Origin: Bacillota bacterium
GTDB lineage: Bacteria > Bacillota > Clostridia > Acetivibrionales > DSM-1351
Direction: 5' to 3'
Length of the DNA: 20,294 nucleotides
Assembly (NCBI GenBank): GCA_023392075.1
Contig: JAEVZU010000255.1
Coordinates: forward strand, 1 to 20,294
The notes beneath the pieces were generated by a model, which did no database searches, was not told the DNA's origin, and was given only the letters and a program-made list of their open reading frames with translations. Positions within the stretch are counted from its first letter, which is position 1, and each line of letters begins with the position of its first letter. The position numbers and the translations under genes are program-made. Of the stretch, positions 1 to 7,571 are shown piece after piece.

Positions 1-1
1 T

Positions 2-568
2 CTTGCAGGTTTTGCATTTGCCAAATATAAATTTTTCGGAAGAGATATATTATTCGTTATGCTGCTGATAACGATGATGATACCGGCAGAGCTCAACATG
101 ACTCCGCTGTATCTGATGTTTTCCAAGATGCACTGGCTGAACACCTACAAGGTACAGATATTTCCGGGAATAGCAAATGTATTTGCCCTGTTTTTAATGA
201 GGCAGTATATGGTCACAATTCCCGATTCACTTATAGAAGCTGCCCGTATAGACGGTGCAAGGGACTTTAAAATTTTCTACAGGATTATTATGCCCATATC
301 AATGCCATCCATCAGTGCATTGGCAATACTGCAGTTTTTAAGCAAGTGGAATGAGATACTTTACCCTAAAATAATGCTTACAAAGAAAGAATTAATGCCT
401 ATTATGATAATACTTCCCACTCTGAATGAGTTGGATTCGGCCCGCAGTGTTCCATGGGAGCTGGTTTTAACCGGTTGTACTCTTGTCACTGTCCCTATCA
501 TAATCGTATTTTTAATATTTCAGGATAAATTCCTTTCCAGTGTTACATTGGGCGCTGTAAAAGGATAA
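2..568 (+). CDS. Carbohydrate ABC transporter permease (MalG type), 5' end outside window
   Basis: This is the C-terminal ~188 residues of an inner-membrane permease subunit of a sugar ABC importer. The reading frame is open from the first bases of the window, so the start lies upstream. Visible first is an AGFAFAKYKF-type segment followed by hydrophobic stretches (IPAELNMTPLYLMF). The cytoplasmic EAA loop then appears as EAARIDGARDFKIFYRIIMP, which contacts the ATPase. The last helix (VTVPIIIVFLIFQDKF) is followed by the usual short tail ending GAVKG. These traits are typical of the MalG/CUT1 family. The downstream aldolase begins 25 bp after the stop with its own ribosome binding site, so the permease is very probably in one operon with the three sugar-catabolic genes that follow. 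The transported sugar cannot be read from the sequence. Confidence 0.92.
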   Translation, partial: LAGFAFAKYKFFGRDILFVMLLITMMIPAELNMTPLYLMFSKMHWLNTYKVQIFPGIANVFALFLMRQYMVTIPDSLIEAARIDGARDFKIFYRIIMPISMPSISALAILQFLSKWNEILYPKIMLTKKELMPIMIILPTLNELDSARSVPWELVLTGCTLVTVPIIIVFLIFQDKFLSSVTLGAVKG

Positions 569-593
569 TATATTCAAAAGGAGACGAATTAAT

Positions 594-1367
594 ATGAATC
601 GTATTGATAATATCCGGCAAAAAATTGCCGAAGGTAAACTTGTAAAGGGATTCTTTCTTACCATGGCGGATCCCATGGTAAGTGAAATTGCCGGCTATGC
701 CGGTTATGACTACGTCTGGATAGACGCTGAACACGGGCCGCTGGACCGTCAGGAGATATTCCACCACATTGTGGCAGCTCAGGGATCCGGCTGCTGTGCT
801 TTTGTACGTGTACCTGTTGCCGACCCGGCCGCAATGAAAGCCATTCTGGATATGGGGCCTGACGGTATAATTTTCCCGTTTGTAGACAATAAGGAAATTG
901 CTCAAAGGGCGGTGCAAGCCTGTGCCTATCCTGACGGTGAAATTCACGGAGTACGCGGACAGGGCCCTATCCGTGCCATAAAGTACGGACTTGAGGATGA
1001 AGGTGCCTATTTGAAAACCGCATATGAAAAAGTCTTTAAGATAGTTCAGATAGAATCCCTGGAGGGTTATGAAAATCTGGATGAGATCATGCAGGTAAAA
1101 GGTATTGATTCAATTTTCATCGGTGCTGCGGATTTGTCCAGAAGCATAGCAGGCAGAGGTAATGACCTGGACCTGAATACGATATATAATGATATATGCA
1201 GCCGGGTACGCAAAAACAACATGGTGCTTGGCGCGGCCATCGGAGCAACTGCTGAAGATGCCGCCAGAGTCACGGCTAAGGGTGTTCAGTACGTTGTGTT
1301 CGGTCAGGATGCCAGAGTGCTTGCGTCAGGCTTAAAGGCCAACCTGGATGCGCTGAAGGATTTTTAA
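594..1367 (+). CDS. HpcH/HpaI family class II (metal-dependent) 2-keto-3-deoxy-sugar-acid aldolase
   Basis: This 257-residue protein has the usual length of HpcH/HpaI aldolases, (beta/alpha)8 enzymes that cleave 2-keto-3-deoxy acids into pyruvate and an aldehyde. The expected catalytic set is visible: His47 in DAEHGP, Arg72 in FVRVP, metal ligands Glu154 in VQIES and Asp180 in IGAADLS, at spacings matching E. coli HpaI (H45, R70, E149, D175). The RGQGP segment near residue 121 is also typical of the family. AAAGGAGA at 577-584 gives a strong ribosome binding site 9 nt before the ATG. The neighbours (sugar permease, YghZ-like reductase, YhcH-like protein) suggest a sugar acid such as 2-keto-3-deoxy-L-rhamnonate as substrate, which would give L-lactaldehyde. 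That assignment is inference; 4-hydroxy-2-oxo-heptanedioate or keto-deoxy-glucarate type substrates are alternatives. Confidence 0.9.
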   Translation: MNRIDNIRQKIAEGKLVKGFFLTMADPMVSEIAGYAGYDYVWIDAEHGPLDRQEIFHHIVAAQGSGCCAFVRVPVADPAAMKAILDMGPDGIIFPFVDNKEIAQRAVQACAYPDGEIHGVRGQGPIRAIKYGLEDEGAYLKTAYEKVFKIVQIESLEGYENLDEIMQVKGIDSIFIGAADLSRSIAGRGNDLDLNTIYNDICSRVRKNNMVLGAAIGATAEDAARVTAKGVQYVVFGQDARVLASGLKANLDALKDF

Positions 1368-1390
1368 AGCACTATTCATTACATTTTGTG

Positions 1391-1424
1391 GCCGCTATTG
1401 CGGCTCAAAGCCATAACTTGGCTT
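1391..1424 (+). other. Two tandem small hairpins between aldolase and reductase genes
   Basis: GCCGC-TATT-GCGGC (1391-1404) is followed at once by AAGCCA-TAACT-TGGCTT (1408-1424). The second stem abuts the GGGAGG ribosome binding site of the reductase (1425-1430). There is no T-tract, so these are not terminators. They may be an mRNA processing or stability element, or they may tune reductase translation. Confidence 0.5.
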
Positions 1425-1435
1425 GGGAGGTTACT

Positions 1436-2422
1436 ATGGAGTATACGGCAAACACGGCAAGATATGAGAAAATGAAGTACAACCGCTGCGGAAAAAGCGG
1501 TTTGCTGCTGCCTGCAATGAGTCTTGGACTCTGGCACAACTTCGGTGACTGTGCGGTTTATTCAAACAGCAAAAACATGCTGCTGGGTGCATTTGATCTG
1601 GGCATTACGCATTTCGACCTGGCAAACAACTATGGACCAAGTGCCGGCAGCGCCGAGGAAACCTTTGGAAAGGTTATAAGTGAAGAACTCGGACCATACC
1701 GCGATGAGTTAATAATTTCAACAAAAGCCGGTTATTACATGTGGCCGGGACCATACGGCGAATGGGGCAGCAAGAAGAACCTGGTGGCAAGTCTGGACCA
1801 GAGCCTTAAAAGAATGAAGCTGGACTATGTGGATATTTTTTATCATCACAGACCCGACCCCAATACCCCTCTGGAGGAAACCATGGATGCGCTGGCTGGA
1901 ATAGTCCGCAGCGGAAAGGCTCTATATGCGGGTATCAGCAATTATAATCCGGAAGATACCGGGAAAGCTGCCGTTATTTTAAAAGATATGGGAGTTCACT
2001 GCCTCATTCATCAAATGAACTATTCAATGTTCAACCGGCAAACAGAAAAGGTTCTGGATGTGCTTGACGAGCAGGGCATTGGAAGTATAGCCTTTTCTCC
2101 GCTGGCACAGGGGCTGCTGACCGGCAAATATGCAAACGGAATACCGGCTGATTCCAGAGCGGCAGGGCACAGCGTGTTTTTGACAAAAGACAGTATTACA
2201 CCGGAGAAAATAGAGAAAGCCAACCGGTTGGGTCAGCTGGCTTCCGAAAGGGGACAGAGCCTCACACAGATGGCACTTGCCTGGGTATTAAGAAGAGACA
2301 GGGTGACAAGTGTTATTCTGGGGGCAAGCCGGCTTGAACAGATCAGGGAAAATATTGACGCTCTGAACTGTGCGGAATTCACAGATGAGGAACTGGCCCG
2401 GATCGACGCAATCCTTAAGTAA
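1436..2422 (+). CDS. yghZ: YghZ-type aldo/keto reductase (L-glyceraldehyde 3-phosphate reductase family)
   Basis: This NADPH-dependent TIM-barrel reductase has 328 residues. It aligns by eye almost throughout with E. coli YghZ/Gpr: the N-terminal RCGKSG and SLGLWHNFGD, THFDLANNYGP, ELIISTKAGY, YVDIFYHHRPDP, then GISNYNPE and MALAWVLR. The catalytic tetrad is visible as Asp61, Tyr66, Lys97 and His137 or His138. The frame can be extended back to a GTG at 1388. I choose the ATG at 1436 because GGGAGG lies 5 nt upstream and because MEYTANTARYEKMKYNRCG begins where YghZ begins. Family members reduce L-glyceraldehyde 3-phosphate, methylglyoxal and related small aldehydes. In this operon it may reduce the aldehyde released by the upstream aldolase, which is inference. 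Confidence 0.93.
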   Translation: MEYTANTARYEKMKYNRCGKSGLLLPAMSLGLWHNFGDCAVYSNSKNMLLGAFDLGITHFDLANNYGPSAGSAEETFGKVISEELGPYRDELIISTKAGYYMWPGPYGEWGSKKNLVASLDQSLKRMKLDYVDIFYHHRPDPNTPLEETMDALAGIVRSGKALYAGISNYNPEDTGKAAVILKDMGVHCLIHQMNYSMFNRQTEKVLDVLDEQGIGSIAFSPLAQGLLTGKYANGIPADSRAAGHSVFLTKDSITPEKIEKANRLGQLASERGQSLTQMALAWVLRRDRVTSVILGASRLEQIRENIDALNCAEFTDEELARIDAILK

Positions 2423-2472
2423 TCTCAAGGGAATTAGTGTTGAGGGGAACTAAACTGGTGGGAGAATGTCAT

Positions 2473-2931
2473 ATGGTTTTGGACTTATTTGAGAACAGGG
2501 AATTATATTTTAATATGCACAGCGGCTTCAAGCCGGCCTTTGAATTTATCGAAGCCTGTATAAGCGGGAATCCCTTACCGGGCAAATATGAGATAAATGC
2601 TGAAAAGGTATATGCCATGGTTCAGGAATATGAAACGGTCCCGGAAAATGAAATACTGTGGGAAGCTCATAGAAAATATATTGATATACAGTATATTTTC
2701 CGGGGCAGTGAGCTTATCCATTGTGCAAATATCCGCGAAATGCCGCCGGAGACTGTTTACAATGAGGAGAAGGACTGCCTGCTGTGCAGTTTTACCGGCG
2801 GAGTGCAGCTGAAGCTGGACACAGGCCATTTTGCCGTCTTTTATCCCCATGATATGCATAAGCCTATGTGTATGGCGGATAGCCCGTCAAAAGTTAAAAA
2901 AATAATTGTAAAGGTGGCGGTGCAGGAGTAA
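2473..2931 (+). CDS. YhcH/YjgK/YiaL family protein (cupin-like sugar-metabolism protein)
   Basis: This 152-residue protein has the normal length of the YhcH/YiaL (DUF386) family. Hallmarks seen are LWEAHRKYIDIQYIF in the middle and FAVFYPHDMHKP near the C-terminus; the His and Glu residues of these motifs form the metal site of the double-stranded beta-helix in solved members. The frame extends upstream to a GTG at 2437, but the ATG at 2473 has GGGAG (2460-2464) at 8 nt spacing and gives the typical MVLDLFEN start. YhcH-type proteins accompany sialate, rhamnose, uronate and other sugar-acid operons; a catalytic role such as sugar acid isomerase or epimerase is suspected but not settled. It is the last gene of the operon. 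Confidence 0.88.
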   Translation: MVLDLFENRELYFNMHSGFKPAFEFIEACISGNPLPGKYEINAEKVYAMVQEYETVPENEILWEAHRKYIDIQYIFRGSELIHCANIREMPPETVYNEEKDCLLCSFTGGVQLKLDTGHFAVFYPHDMHKPMCMADSPSKVKKIIVKVAVQE

Positions 2932-2932
2932 A

Positions 2933-3020
2933 AGACTGCCACCCGGAAAATTATAATACATCCTAAACAGCTGTCTTTAACAATTATTAATCATGATTGT
3001 TTGAAGGCGGCTCTTTTTTT
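2933..3020 (+). terminator. Possible terminator of the sugar operon
   Basis: A T-run (3013-3020) follows GGCGG, which can pair with CTGCC just after the YhcH stop (2936-2940). An inner hairpin with arms AACAAT (2979-2984) and ATTGTT (2996-3001) lies inside the loop. The long loop makes this weaker than the other terminators of the window. Confidence 0.35.
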
Positions 3021-3055
3021 CTTGTTAATACAGGGCTTGCGTTTTCTGTGCAATA

Positions 3056-3085
3056 TTGTAAATATCAAGCTTATTTTGGTATACT
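3056..3085 (+). promoter_or_regulatory. Sigma-A-type promoter of the metal ABC operon
   Basis: TTGTAA (3056-3061), 18-bp spacer, TATACT (3080-3085) with an extended -10 TG at 3077-3078. It points at the ATPase gene; the start point would be near 3092. Confidence 0.65.
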
Positions 3086-3130
3086 ATTTAAATAGGTATT
3101 TTAAATACTCAGCGGGTGTTTTACCGGCTG
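3085..3130 (+). promoter_or_regulatory. Palindromes over the start point of the metal ABC operon, candidate operator
   Basis: TATTTAAATA (3085-3094) and GTATTTTAAATAC (3096-3108) are back-to-back perfect palindromes overlapping the -10 and the predicted start. A third imperfect inverted repeat, CAGCGGGT/ACCGGCTG, follows at 3110-3130. The position fits a repressor site, for example a metal sensor, but neither a Zur nor an MntR consensus is clearly present. AT-rich palindromes can also arise by chance. Confidence 0.4.
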
Positions 3131-3169
3131 GGATAAACGAAGCAGTTTGTACTTGAAAGGATATTTACA

Positions 3170-3967
3170 ATGTCGGAAATAAATGCAAGACACAGGGAAA
3201 AATGTGATGCCAATAGAACTTGCAGCGGTTATTGCTGTACTCAAATAAAAGACTTTTCGGTAAGGATAGGTAAAACAGATATATTGCACGATGTAAACCT
3301 GCATCTGCACTGCGGAGAGCTGACTGCCCTGATAGGTCCCAACGGGGCAGGGAAGAGCACGCTGCTGAAGGCAATCCTTGGAGAGATAAAGCATGAGGGA
3401 TCAATTGTTTTTGCAGGCTCTAATGGGCAGAATAGTGCCAAACCCATGGTGGGCTACGTGCCGCAGCAGCTGGAGTTTGATACTGCAGCACCTGTGAGTG
3501 TGAAAAATCTGTTTACGGCATGTATGGGCAGAAAACCTGCCTTTCAAAGCACTTCCAAAGAGTTGGCCAAAAGGATATCAGACTGCCTGGCCAGGGTGCA
3601 GGGTGAAGGGCTTATTGACAAAAGGCTGGGAGCTTTGTCGGGAGGCGAACTTCAAAGAGTATTGCTGGCTCTCGCACTTGAACCTGTTCCGCAGCTGCTT
3701 TTAATGGACGAGCCGGTTTCGGGAGTCGACCGGAAGGGGCTTGAAGTGTTTTATGAAATAGTTTCGCAGATAAGAGAAAAGTATGATCTGACCATAATAC
3801 TCGTATCCCACGACCTTGATCTTGTAAAAAAACATGCCGACAGGGTTGTGCTGCTGAATAAAACGGTAATCTTGAACGGGCCGCCGGATAAGGTATACAG
3901 TGATAAAAAATTATCCGAAACTTTCGGCCTGACAGGATTAATTAACAGCGGTGAAGAGGGGGAATGA
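3170..3967 (+). CDS. Metal ABC transporter ATP-binding protein (ZnuC/MntB-like)
   Basis: This 265-residue ABC ATPase energises metal import at the cytoplasmic membrane. Seen: Walker A GPNGAGKST (residues 56-64), Q-loop VPQQ (98-100), signature LSGGELQR (156-163), Walker B LLLMDEP (176-182) and H-loop SHD with His214. The sequence resembles the zinc/manganese (ZnuC, AdcC, MntB) branch. Unusually, the canonical domain is preceded by a ~22-residue extension with four cysteines (Cys12, 18, 22, 23), and Cys48 sits just before Walker A. AAAGG at 3156-3160 serves the ATG. The stop overlaps the next start (ATGA), indicating translational coupling to the permease. Metal specificity, Zn versus Mn or Fe, cannot be decided here. 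Confidence 0.9.
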   Translation: MSEINARHREKCDANRTCSGYCCTQIKDFSVRIGKTDILHDVNLHLHCGELTALIGPNGAGKSTLLKAILGEIKHEGSIVFAGSNGQNSAKPMVGYVPQQLEFDTAAPVSVKNLFTACMGRKPAFQSTSKELAKRISDCLARVQGEGLIDKRLGALSGGELQRVLLALALEPVPQLLLMDEPVSGVDRKGLEVFYEIVSQIREKYDLTIILVSHDLDLVKKHADRVVLLNKTVILNGPPDKVYSDKKLSETFGLTGLINSGEEGE

Positions 3968-4803
3968 GCATGGACCAGATATACAGTTTGCTGAATACTA
4001 TTCTCCCGTTTGAATGGCTGGGATATGATTTTATGAAAAATGCCTTTCTGGCTGTATTGCTGATAACACCCATATTCGGTATTTTGGGAACCATTATTGT
4101 CAACAACCGCATGGCCTTTTTCTCAGATGCGCTTGGTCATGGAGCTTTTACAGGAATAGCCATAGGAAGTGTAATCGGAATCATACAGCCAATATGGTCG
4201 GCAGTGGTGTTTTCAATTGCTTTTTCGACACTTATTACACTTATAAAAAATAAAACCAAGACATCAACCGATACGGTAATTGGTGTGTTTTCGTCTGCCG
4301 CAATTGCTCTGGGTGTGGTACTGGTAACTTCGGGAAGTATCAGCTATAACTCATACCTGGTGGGAGACTTGCTCAGCATAAGCCCCTTTGAAATAGGAAT
4401 CCTGCTTATACTCTCAGTAATAATAGTTGCTTTATGGATTATATTTTATAACAAGGTTTTACTGGTCAGTGTCAATATATCGCTGGCCAGAAGCCGCGGC
4501 ATAAATACCATGGCCGTGGAGCTGGCCTTTACCGCAATAATAGCTGTTACGGTTACACTGGTCATCCAGTGGATAGGTTTGCTGATAATAAACTCACTGC
4601 TGGTGCTGCCGGCAGCCGCGGCCAGGAATGTCTCCACCAATGCGCGGCAGTATAACGTTTTGACTGTATTGATTTCAATTGTTTCAGGGCTGATCGGGCT
4701 GATATTGTCCTACTACCTGGATACTGCCACAGGTGCAACAATTGTAATCATTTCAGCAATAATATATTTTATAACATTGGGTCTGCGGAAGAGGTTTGCC
4801 TGA
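3964..4803 (+). CDS. Metal ABC transporter permease (ZnuB/MntC-like)
   Basis: This 279-residue polytopic permease of the ABC-3 family pairs with the upstream ATPase; the start overlaps the ATPase stop by 4 bp. About eight hydrophobic segments are visible. Family marks include NAFLAVLLITPIFGILGTIIV at the N-terminus, the RMAFFSDALGHGAFTGIAIG loop, and VTLVIQWIGLLIINSLLVLPAAAARN, the cytoplasmic-loop region contacting the ATPase. Length is normal. No solute-binding lipoprotein (ZnuA type) lies on either side, so the binding subunit must be encoded elsewhere or be absent. A second Met three codons in (ATG at 3970) is an equally possible start. Confidence 0.9.
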   Translation: MSMDQIYSLLNTILPFEWLGYDFMKNAFLAVLLITPIFGILGTIIVNNRMAFFSDALGHGAFTGIAIGSVIGIIQPIWSAVVFSIAFSTLITLIKNKTKTSTDTVIGVFSSAAIALGVVLVTSGSISYNSYLVGDLLSISPFEIGILLILSVIIVALWIIFYNKVLLVSVNISLARSRGINTMAVELAFTAIIAVTVTLVIQWIGLLIINSLLVLPAAAARNVSTNARQYNVLTVLISIVSGLIGLILSYYLDTATGATIVIISAIIYFITLGLRKRFA

Positions 4804-4832
4804 GTATCTTGAGTATAGTAAAGATAGAGGGT

Positions 4833-4875
4833 AAAAAATACCGGTTCTGTGATAGTTCAGCACCGGTATTTTTTT
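4833..4875 (+). terminator. Bidirectional intrinsic terminator between convergent genes
   Basis: AAAAAATACCGGT (4833-4845) pairs with ACCGGTATTTTTTT (4862-4875), loop of 16 nt. The A-tract on one side and T-tract on the other let it stop the metal ABC operon (+) and the GH94 gene (-). Confidence 0.9.
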
Positions 4876-4900
4876 ATCCAATTGACAGAAATTCATTGCT

Positions 4901-7342
4901 TTATCCCATAACCACCAAAATATCATTTTTGCCAGAAAGCTCCTCAAAAGCGGCATAGCAGCCCTCAAACCTCTTACCGTTAATAATAAGGTACTTTACC
5001 CCCTTTTCAACACCTGCCGAATTATCCACCTTTATATCAAGAAGCTTTCCACGGAAATTCTTTGTCATACTGAAGGATTTCCAAGCAGCAGGAATGCAGG
5101 GATTTATATTTATTCCGTCATAGTCCGGCTGGAGACCCAGAATTCCGTTGACGGCGGCAACCATGACTGTTGAGGCCGTACCGGTGAGCCAGTGCACATG
5201 CGAGCGGCCGTGATTCAGGGTGTCGATGCCTTCGGTTGCCTGACCGTGAGCATAGGGCTCCAGCACCCTGATTTCTGCCTGCTCATTCATGGCGGCAGGA
5301 TTTATTTCGTTAAAGTATTCATAAGCCCTGTTTCCGTTGCCCGCAATAGTTTCGGCCAGAATGAGCCAACCCTGGGGCTGGGAGAAAATACCCGCATTCT
5401 CCTTTGTACCCTCATTGAAAAGCACCATCCTGGCAACGGGAAGCCCGAACTTTTTGAATGCAGGGTAGAAAAGCATGGCACCATATCTGGTATTAAGCTT
5501 CTTATACACCTGATCAAGAGCAAGTCCCGCTCTTTCTCCCACGGCTGCACCGCTGATGACGGCCCAGGTCTGGGGATTCAGCCAGAGACCGGCTTCTTCG
5601 TTAGCTTTTGAGCCTATGGTGTAACCGGCCTCGGTAAAGCCGCGGACATACTGGGTTCCTTCCCAGGCAAAATCGTCAAAAGCCTTGCTTAGCCTCTCCA
5701 TATGTTTATCCGACCATTCCGCATCCGGACCGCAGCTCTTTCTTAAGGCAAATTCCTTGAATATGGACAGGGCGTAGTATAGCTGGAATGCAACGAACAT
5801 GGACTCCCCTTTGGTTCCCAATCTCAGGCAGTCGTTCCAGTCGGCAAAGAGGCCGGCAGGAAAGCCGTGGCAGCCCTGTCTGTCCAGATTGAACTGTATT
5901 GCCTGCTTCAGATGGTTATAGACTGACGCCTGCCCCTTGTCGGCATAAGGAATAATCTCATCTATAAAGTTCCAATTACCGCTCTCCTTGATAAAGGTCA
6001 TAACCGTGGGGAAAAGCCATAAAGCGTCATCCGCCCTGTAAAAGGACTGTCCTGTTTTTTTGACATATTCCGATTCATCCGGTGTTTCAATTTCTCCCGG
6101 GACATGGTCGAACTTTACAAGAGGAAGACCTCCTCCGGTTGAAATCTGGGCCGACAGCATGAGACGGAGACGTTCCCTTGCCAGATTGTAATCAAGGTGA
6201 ATTATGCCCTGTATATCCTGAACGGTATCACGGTAGCCCAGGCCGTTCCTCAGACCGCAGTACTGGAAAGAGGCGGCTCTTGACCATAGGAAGGTTATAA
6301 AACACTGGTAGGCATTCCAGACATTAACCATATTATCAAATTTGTCATCAGGAGTATCAATTTGGAGATTTTCGAGCCGGGAATGCCAGAGACTCTTTAA
6401 CTCTGCCAACTGGTGCCCGACGGGATCGGTATTATTTGAGAGGGCGGTATCATAGGATTTTATGATTCCACCGGCAGTTTCCTCATTTCCCGCACCCAGC
6501 AGGAAAATCATTTCTTTTTCCTCGCCGGGATTCAAGGTTATATCGATTTGGAGGGCACCGCAGGAATTACCGTTATAAGCCGGCGTGTTTGAGCAGCCTC
6601 CGGTTTCTACCGCCGTTGGATTTCCGTAATTTCTATAGTTGCCTATGAATACGTCTCTTTCACCGTCAAATGCCGACACTTCGGCTCCGGCCACTCCGAA
6701 AAACCGGAAGGAGGGATCTCCCATCACATCACAGCCCCCATCAACATCAGCTGTTGCCTCACTGCCATTTTCATTAATAACCTGAAGAATGTGATTCCCC
6801 TTAAAATAAGTTTTACTGATAAACTGGGAGTACTGCAGGTTTACTGTATCATTTTCATAGTGGTCATGATTTGTAAACTCGGCCATCCCAAAGACAGACA
6901 GTGTCCTTGCAGATGTTCCGCTGTTTTTTATCCTTAACCCCCATACTTCGTAAAATTTATCCAGAGGAACAAAATATAGAGTATTCGTTTCAATATCCCT
7001 GTACAGGGACTTAATTGCCGTATAGGCAGTCCCATGCCGGCATTCGCTCTTATACGAGTCCAGGGGCTTGCACACAGGCTGCCACGACCCCGACCAGTAA
7101 TCCCCGTCGGAATTGTCACGTATGTAGATATATCTTCCGGGCTGGTCGTTGGACCGGGAGTTTAGCCTGAAACGGGTAATTCTCCCCGAGGCACCTGATT
7201 TTACAAAGCTGTAGCCCGTGGCATTATTGGATATTATTGCACCGTAATCCACCGAACCCAAGTAGTTGCACCAGGGAGCGGGTGTATCAGGGCGGGTTAT
7301 GACGTATTCCCTGTTTAATTCATCAAATTGACCAAATTGCAT
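4901..7342 (-). CDS. GH94 glycoside phosphorylase (cellobiose/chitobiose phosphorylase-like)
   Basis: This 813-residue cytoplasmic inverting phosphorylase has the usual length for GH94 disaccharide phosphorylases (~800). It splits a beta-linked disaccharide with phosphate to give a sugar 1-phosphate. Order seen: N-terminal beta-sandwich starting MQFGQFDELNREYVITRPDTPAPW, very like chitobiose/cellobiose phosphorylases; a helical linker; the (alpha/alpha)6 barrel with NGLGYRDTVQDIQG and LFADWNDCLRLG, whose Asp507 (numbered from TTG 7360; 501 from the chosen start) corresponds to the general acid; then a phosphate-site region with GIDTLNHGRSHVHWLTGTAS. A TTG at 7360 extends the frame by six codons, but the ATG at 7342 matches family N-termini and has GGAGG 11 nt upstream. 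No signal peptide. Cellobiose is a plausible substrate, but cellobionate, laminaribiose or chitobiose cannot be excluded. Confidence 0.93.
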   Translation of the reverse strand: MQFGQFDELNREYVITRPDTPAPWCNYLGSVDYGAIISNNATGYSFVKSGASGRITRFRLNSRSNDQPGRYIYIRDNSDGDYWSGSWQPVCKPLDSYKSECRHGTAYTAIKSLYRDIETNTLYFVPLDKFYEVWGLRIKNSGTSARTLSVFGMAEFTNHDHYENDTVNLQYSQFISKTYFKGNHILQVINENGSEATADVDGGCDVMGDPSFRFFGVAGAEVSAFDGERDVFIGNYRNYGNPTAVETGGCSNTPAYNGNSCGALQIDITLNPGEEKEMIFLLGAGNEETAGGIIKSYDTALSNNTDPVGHQLAELKSLWHSRLENLQIDTPDDKFDNMVNVWNAYQCFITFLWSRAASFQYCGLRNGLGYRDTVQDIQGIIHLDYNLARERLRLMLSAQISTGGGLPLVKFDHVPGEIETPDESEYVKKTGQSFYRADDALWLFPTVMTFIKESGNWNFIDEIIPYADKGQASVYNHLKQAIQFNLDRQGCHGFPAGLFADWNDCLRLGTKGESMFVAFQLYYALSIFKEFALRKSCGPDAEWSDKHMERLSKAFDDFAWEGTQYVRGFTEAGYTIGSKANEEAGLWLNPQTWAVISGAAVGERAGLALDQVYKKLNTRYGAMLFYPAFKKFGLPVARMVLFNEGTKENAGIFSQPQGWLILAETIAGNGNRAYEYFNEINPAAMNEQAEIRVLEPYAHGQATEGIDTLNHGRSHVHWLTGTASTVMVAAVNGILGLQPDYDGININPCIPAAWKSFSMTKNFRGKLLDIKVDNSAGVEKGVKYLIINGKRFEGCYAAFEELSGKNDILVVMG

Positions 7343-7400
7343 CGGAATTAATACCTCCAATCCGTAAAACCGTGTTCACAGTTATTAAAAAATAATAAAC

Positions 7401-7433
7401 TCAAAGTTATGAGGAAATGATACCATAACTTGA
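7401..7433 (-). promoter_or_regulatory. Inverted repeat upstream of GH94 gene, candidate operator
   Basis: TCAAAGTTATG (7401-7411) and CATAACTTGA (7424-7433) are inverted copies differing by one extra A, separated by 12 bp. The element sits 58-91 bp before the GH94 start, between the upstream terminator and the gene. No convincing -35/-10 pair was found around it; TTGTTT with TATGGT on the minus strand is only marginal. Confidence 0.4.
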
Positions 7434-7464
7434 ATAAATCTCCAAACAAAATTAATATAAATGT

Positions 7465-7537
7465 AAAAATATTATATAGTGCTCCGGACAAACTTCAATG
7501 CTTCTGCATTTATTGAAGAGTGTACCGGTGCACTATA
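7465..7537 (-). terminator. Long hairpin terminator after the CE7 esterase gene
   Basis: Arms TATAGTGC-CCGG-CTTCAAT (7475 onward) and ATTGAAG-CCGG-GCACTATA (ending 7537) form a ~25-bp imperfect stem, with an inner AATGC/GCATT loop. On the minus strand it is followed by TAATATTTTTA. It separates the CE7 and GH94 transcripts, so GH94 probably has its own promoter or depends on read-through. Confidence 0.65.
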
Positions 7538-7571
7538 ATAGATATTATCAATATGTTATGTATTGTATTTA

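Noticed and set aside
1388..1435. GTG start adding 16 residues to the aldo/keto reductase
   Set aside because: No ribosome binding site, the added residues are absent from YghZ, and the stretch is made of two hairpins.
5192..5611. 139-codon frame antisense to the GH94 gene
   Set aside because: Shadow of a conserved coding region; no ribosome binding site and no recognisable protein features.
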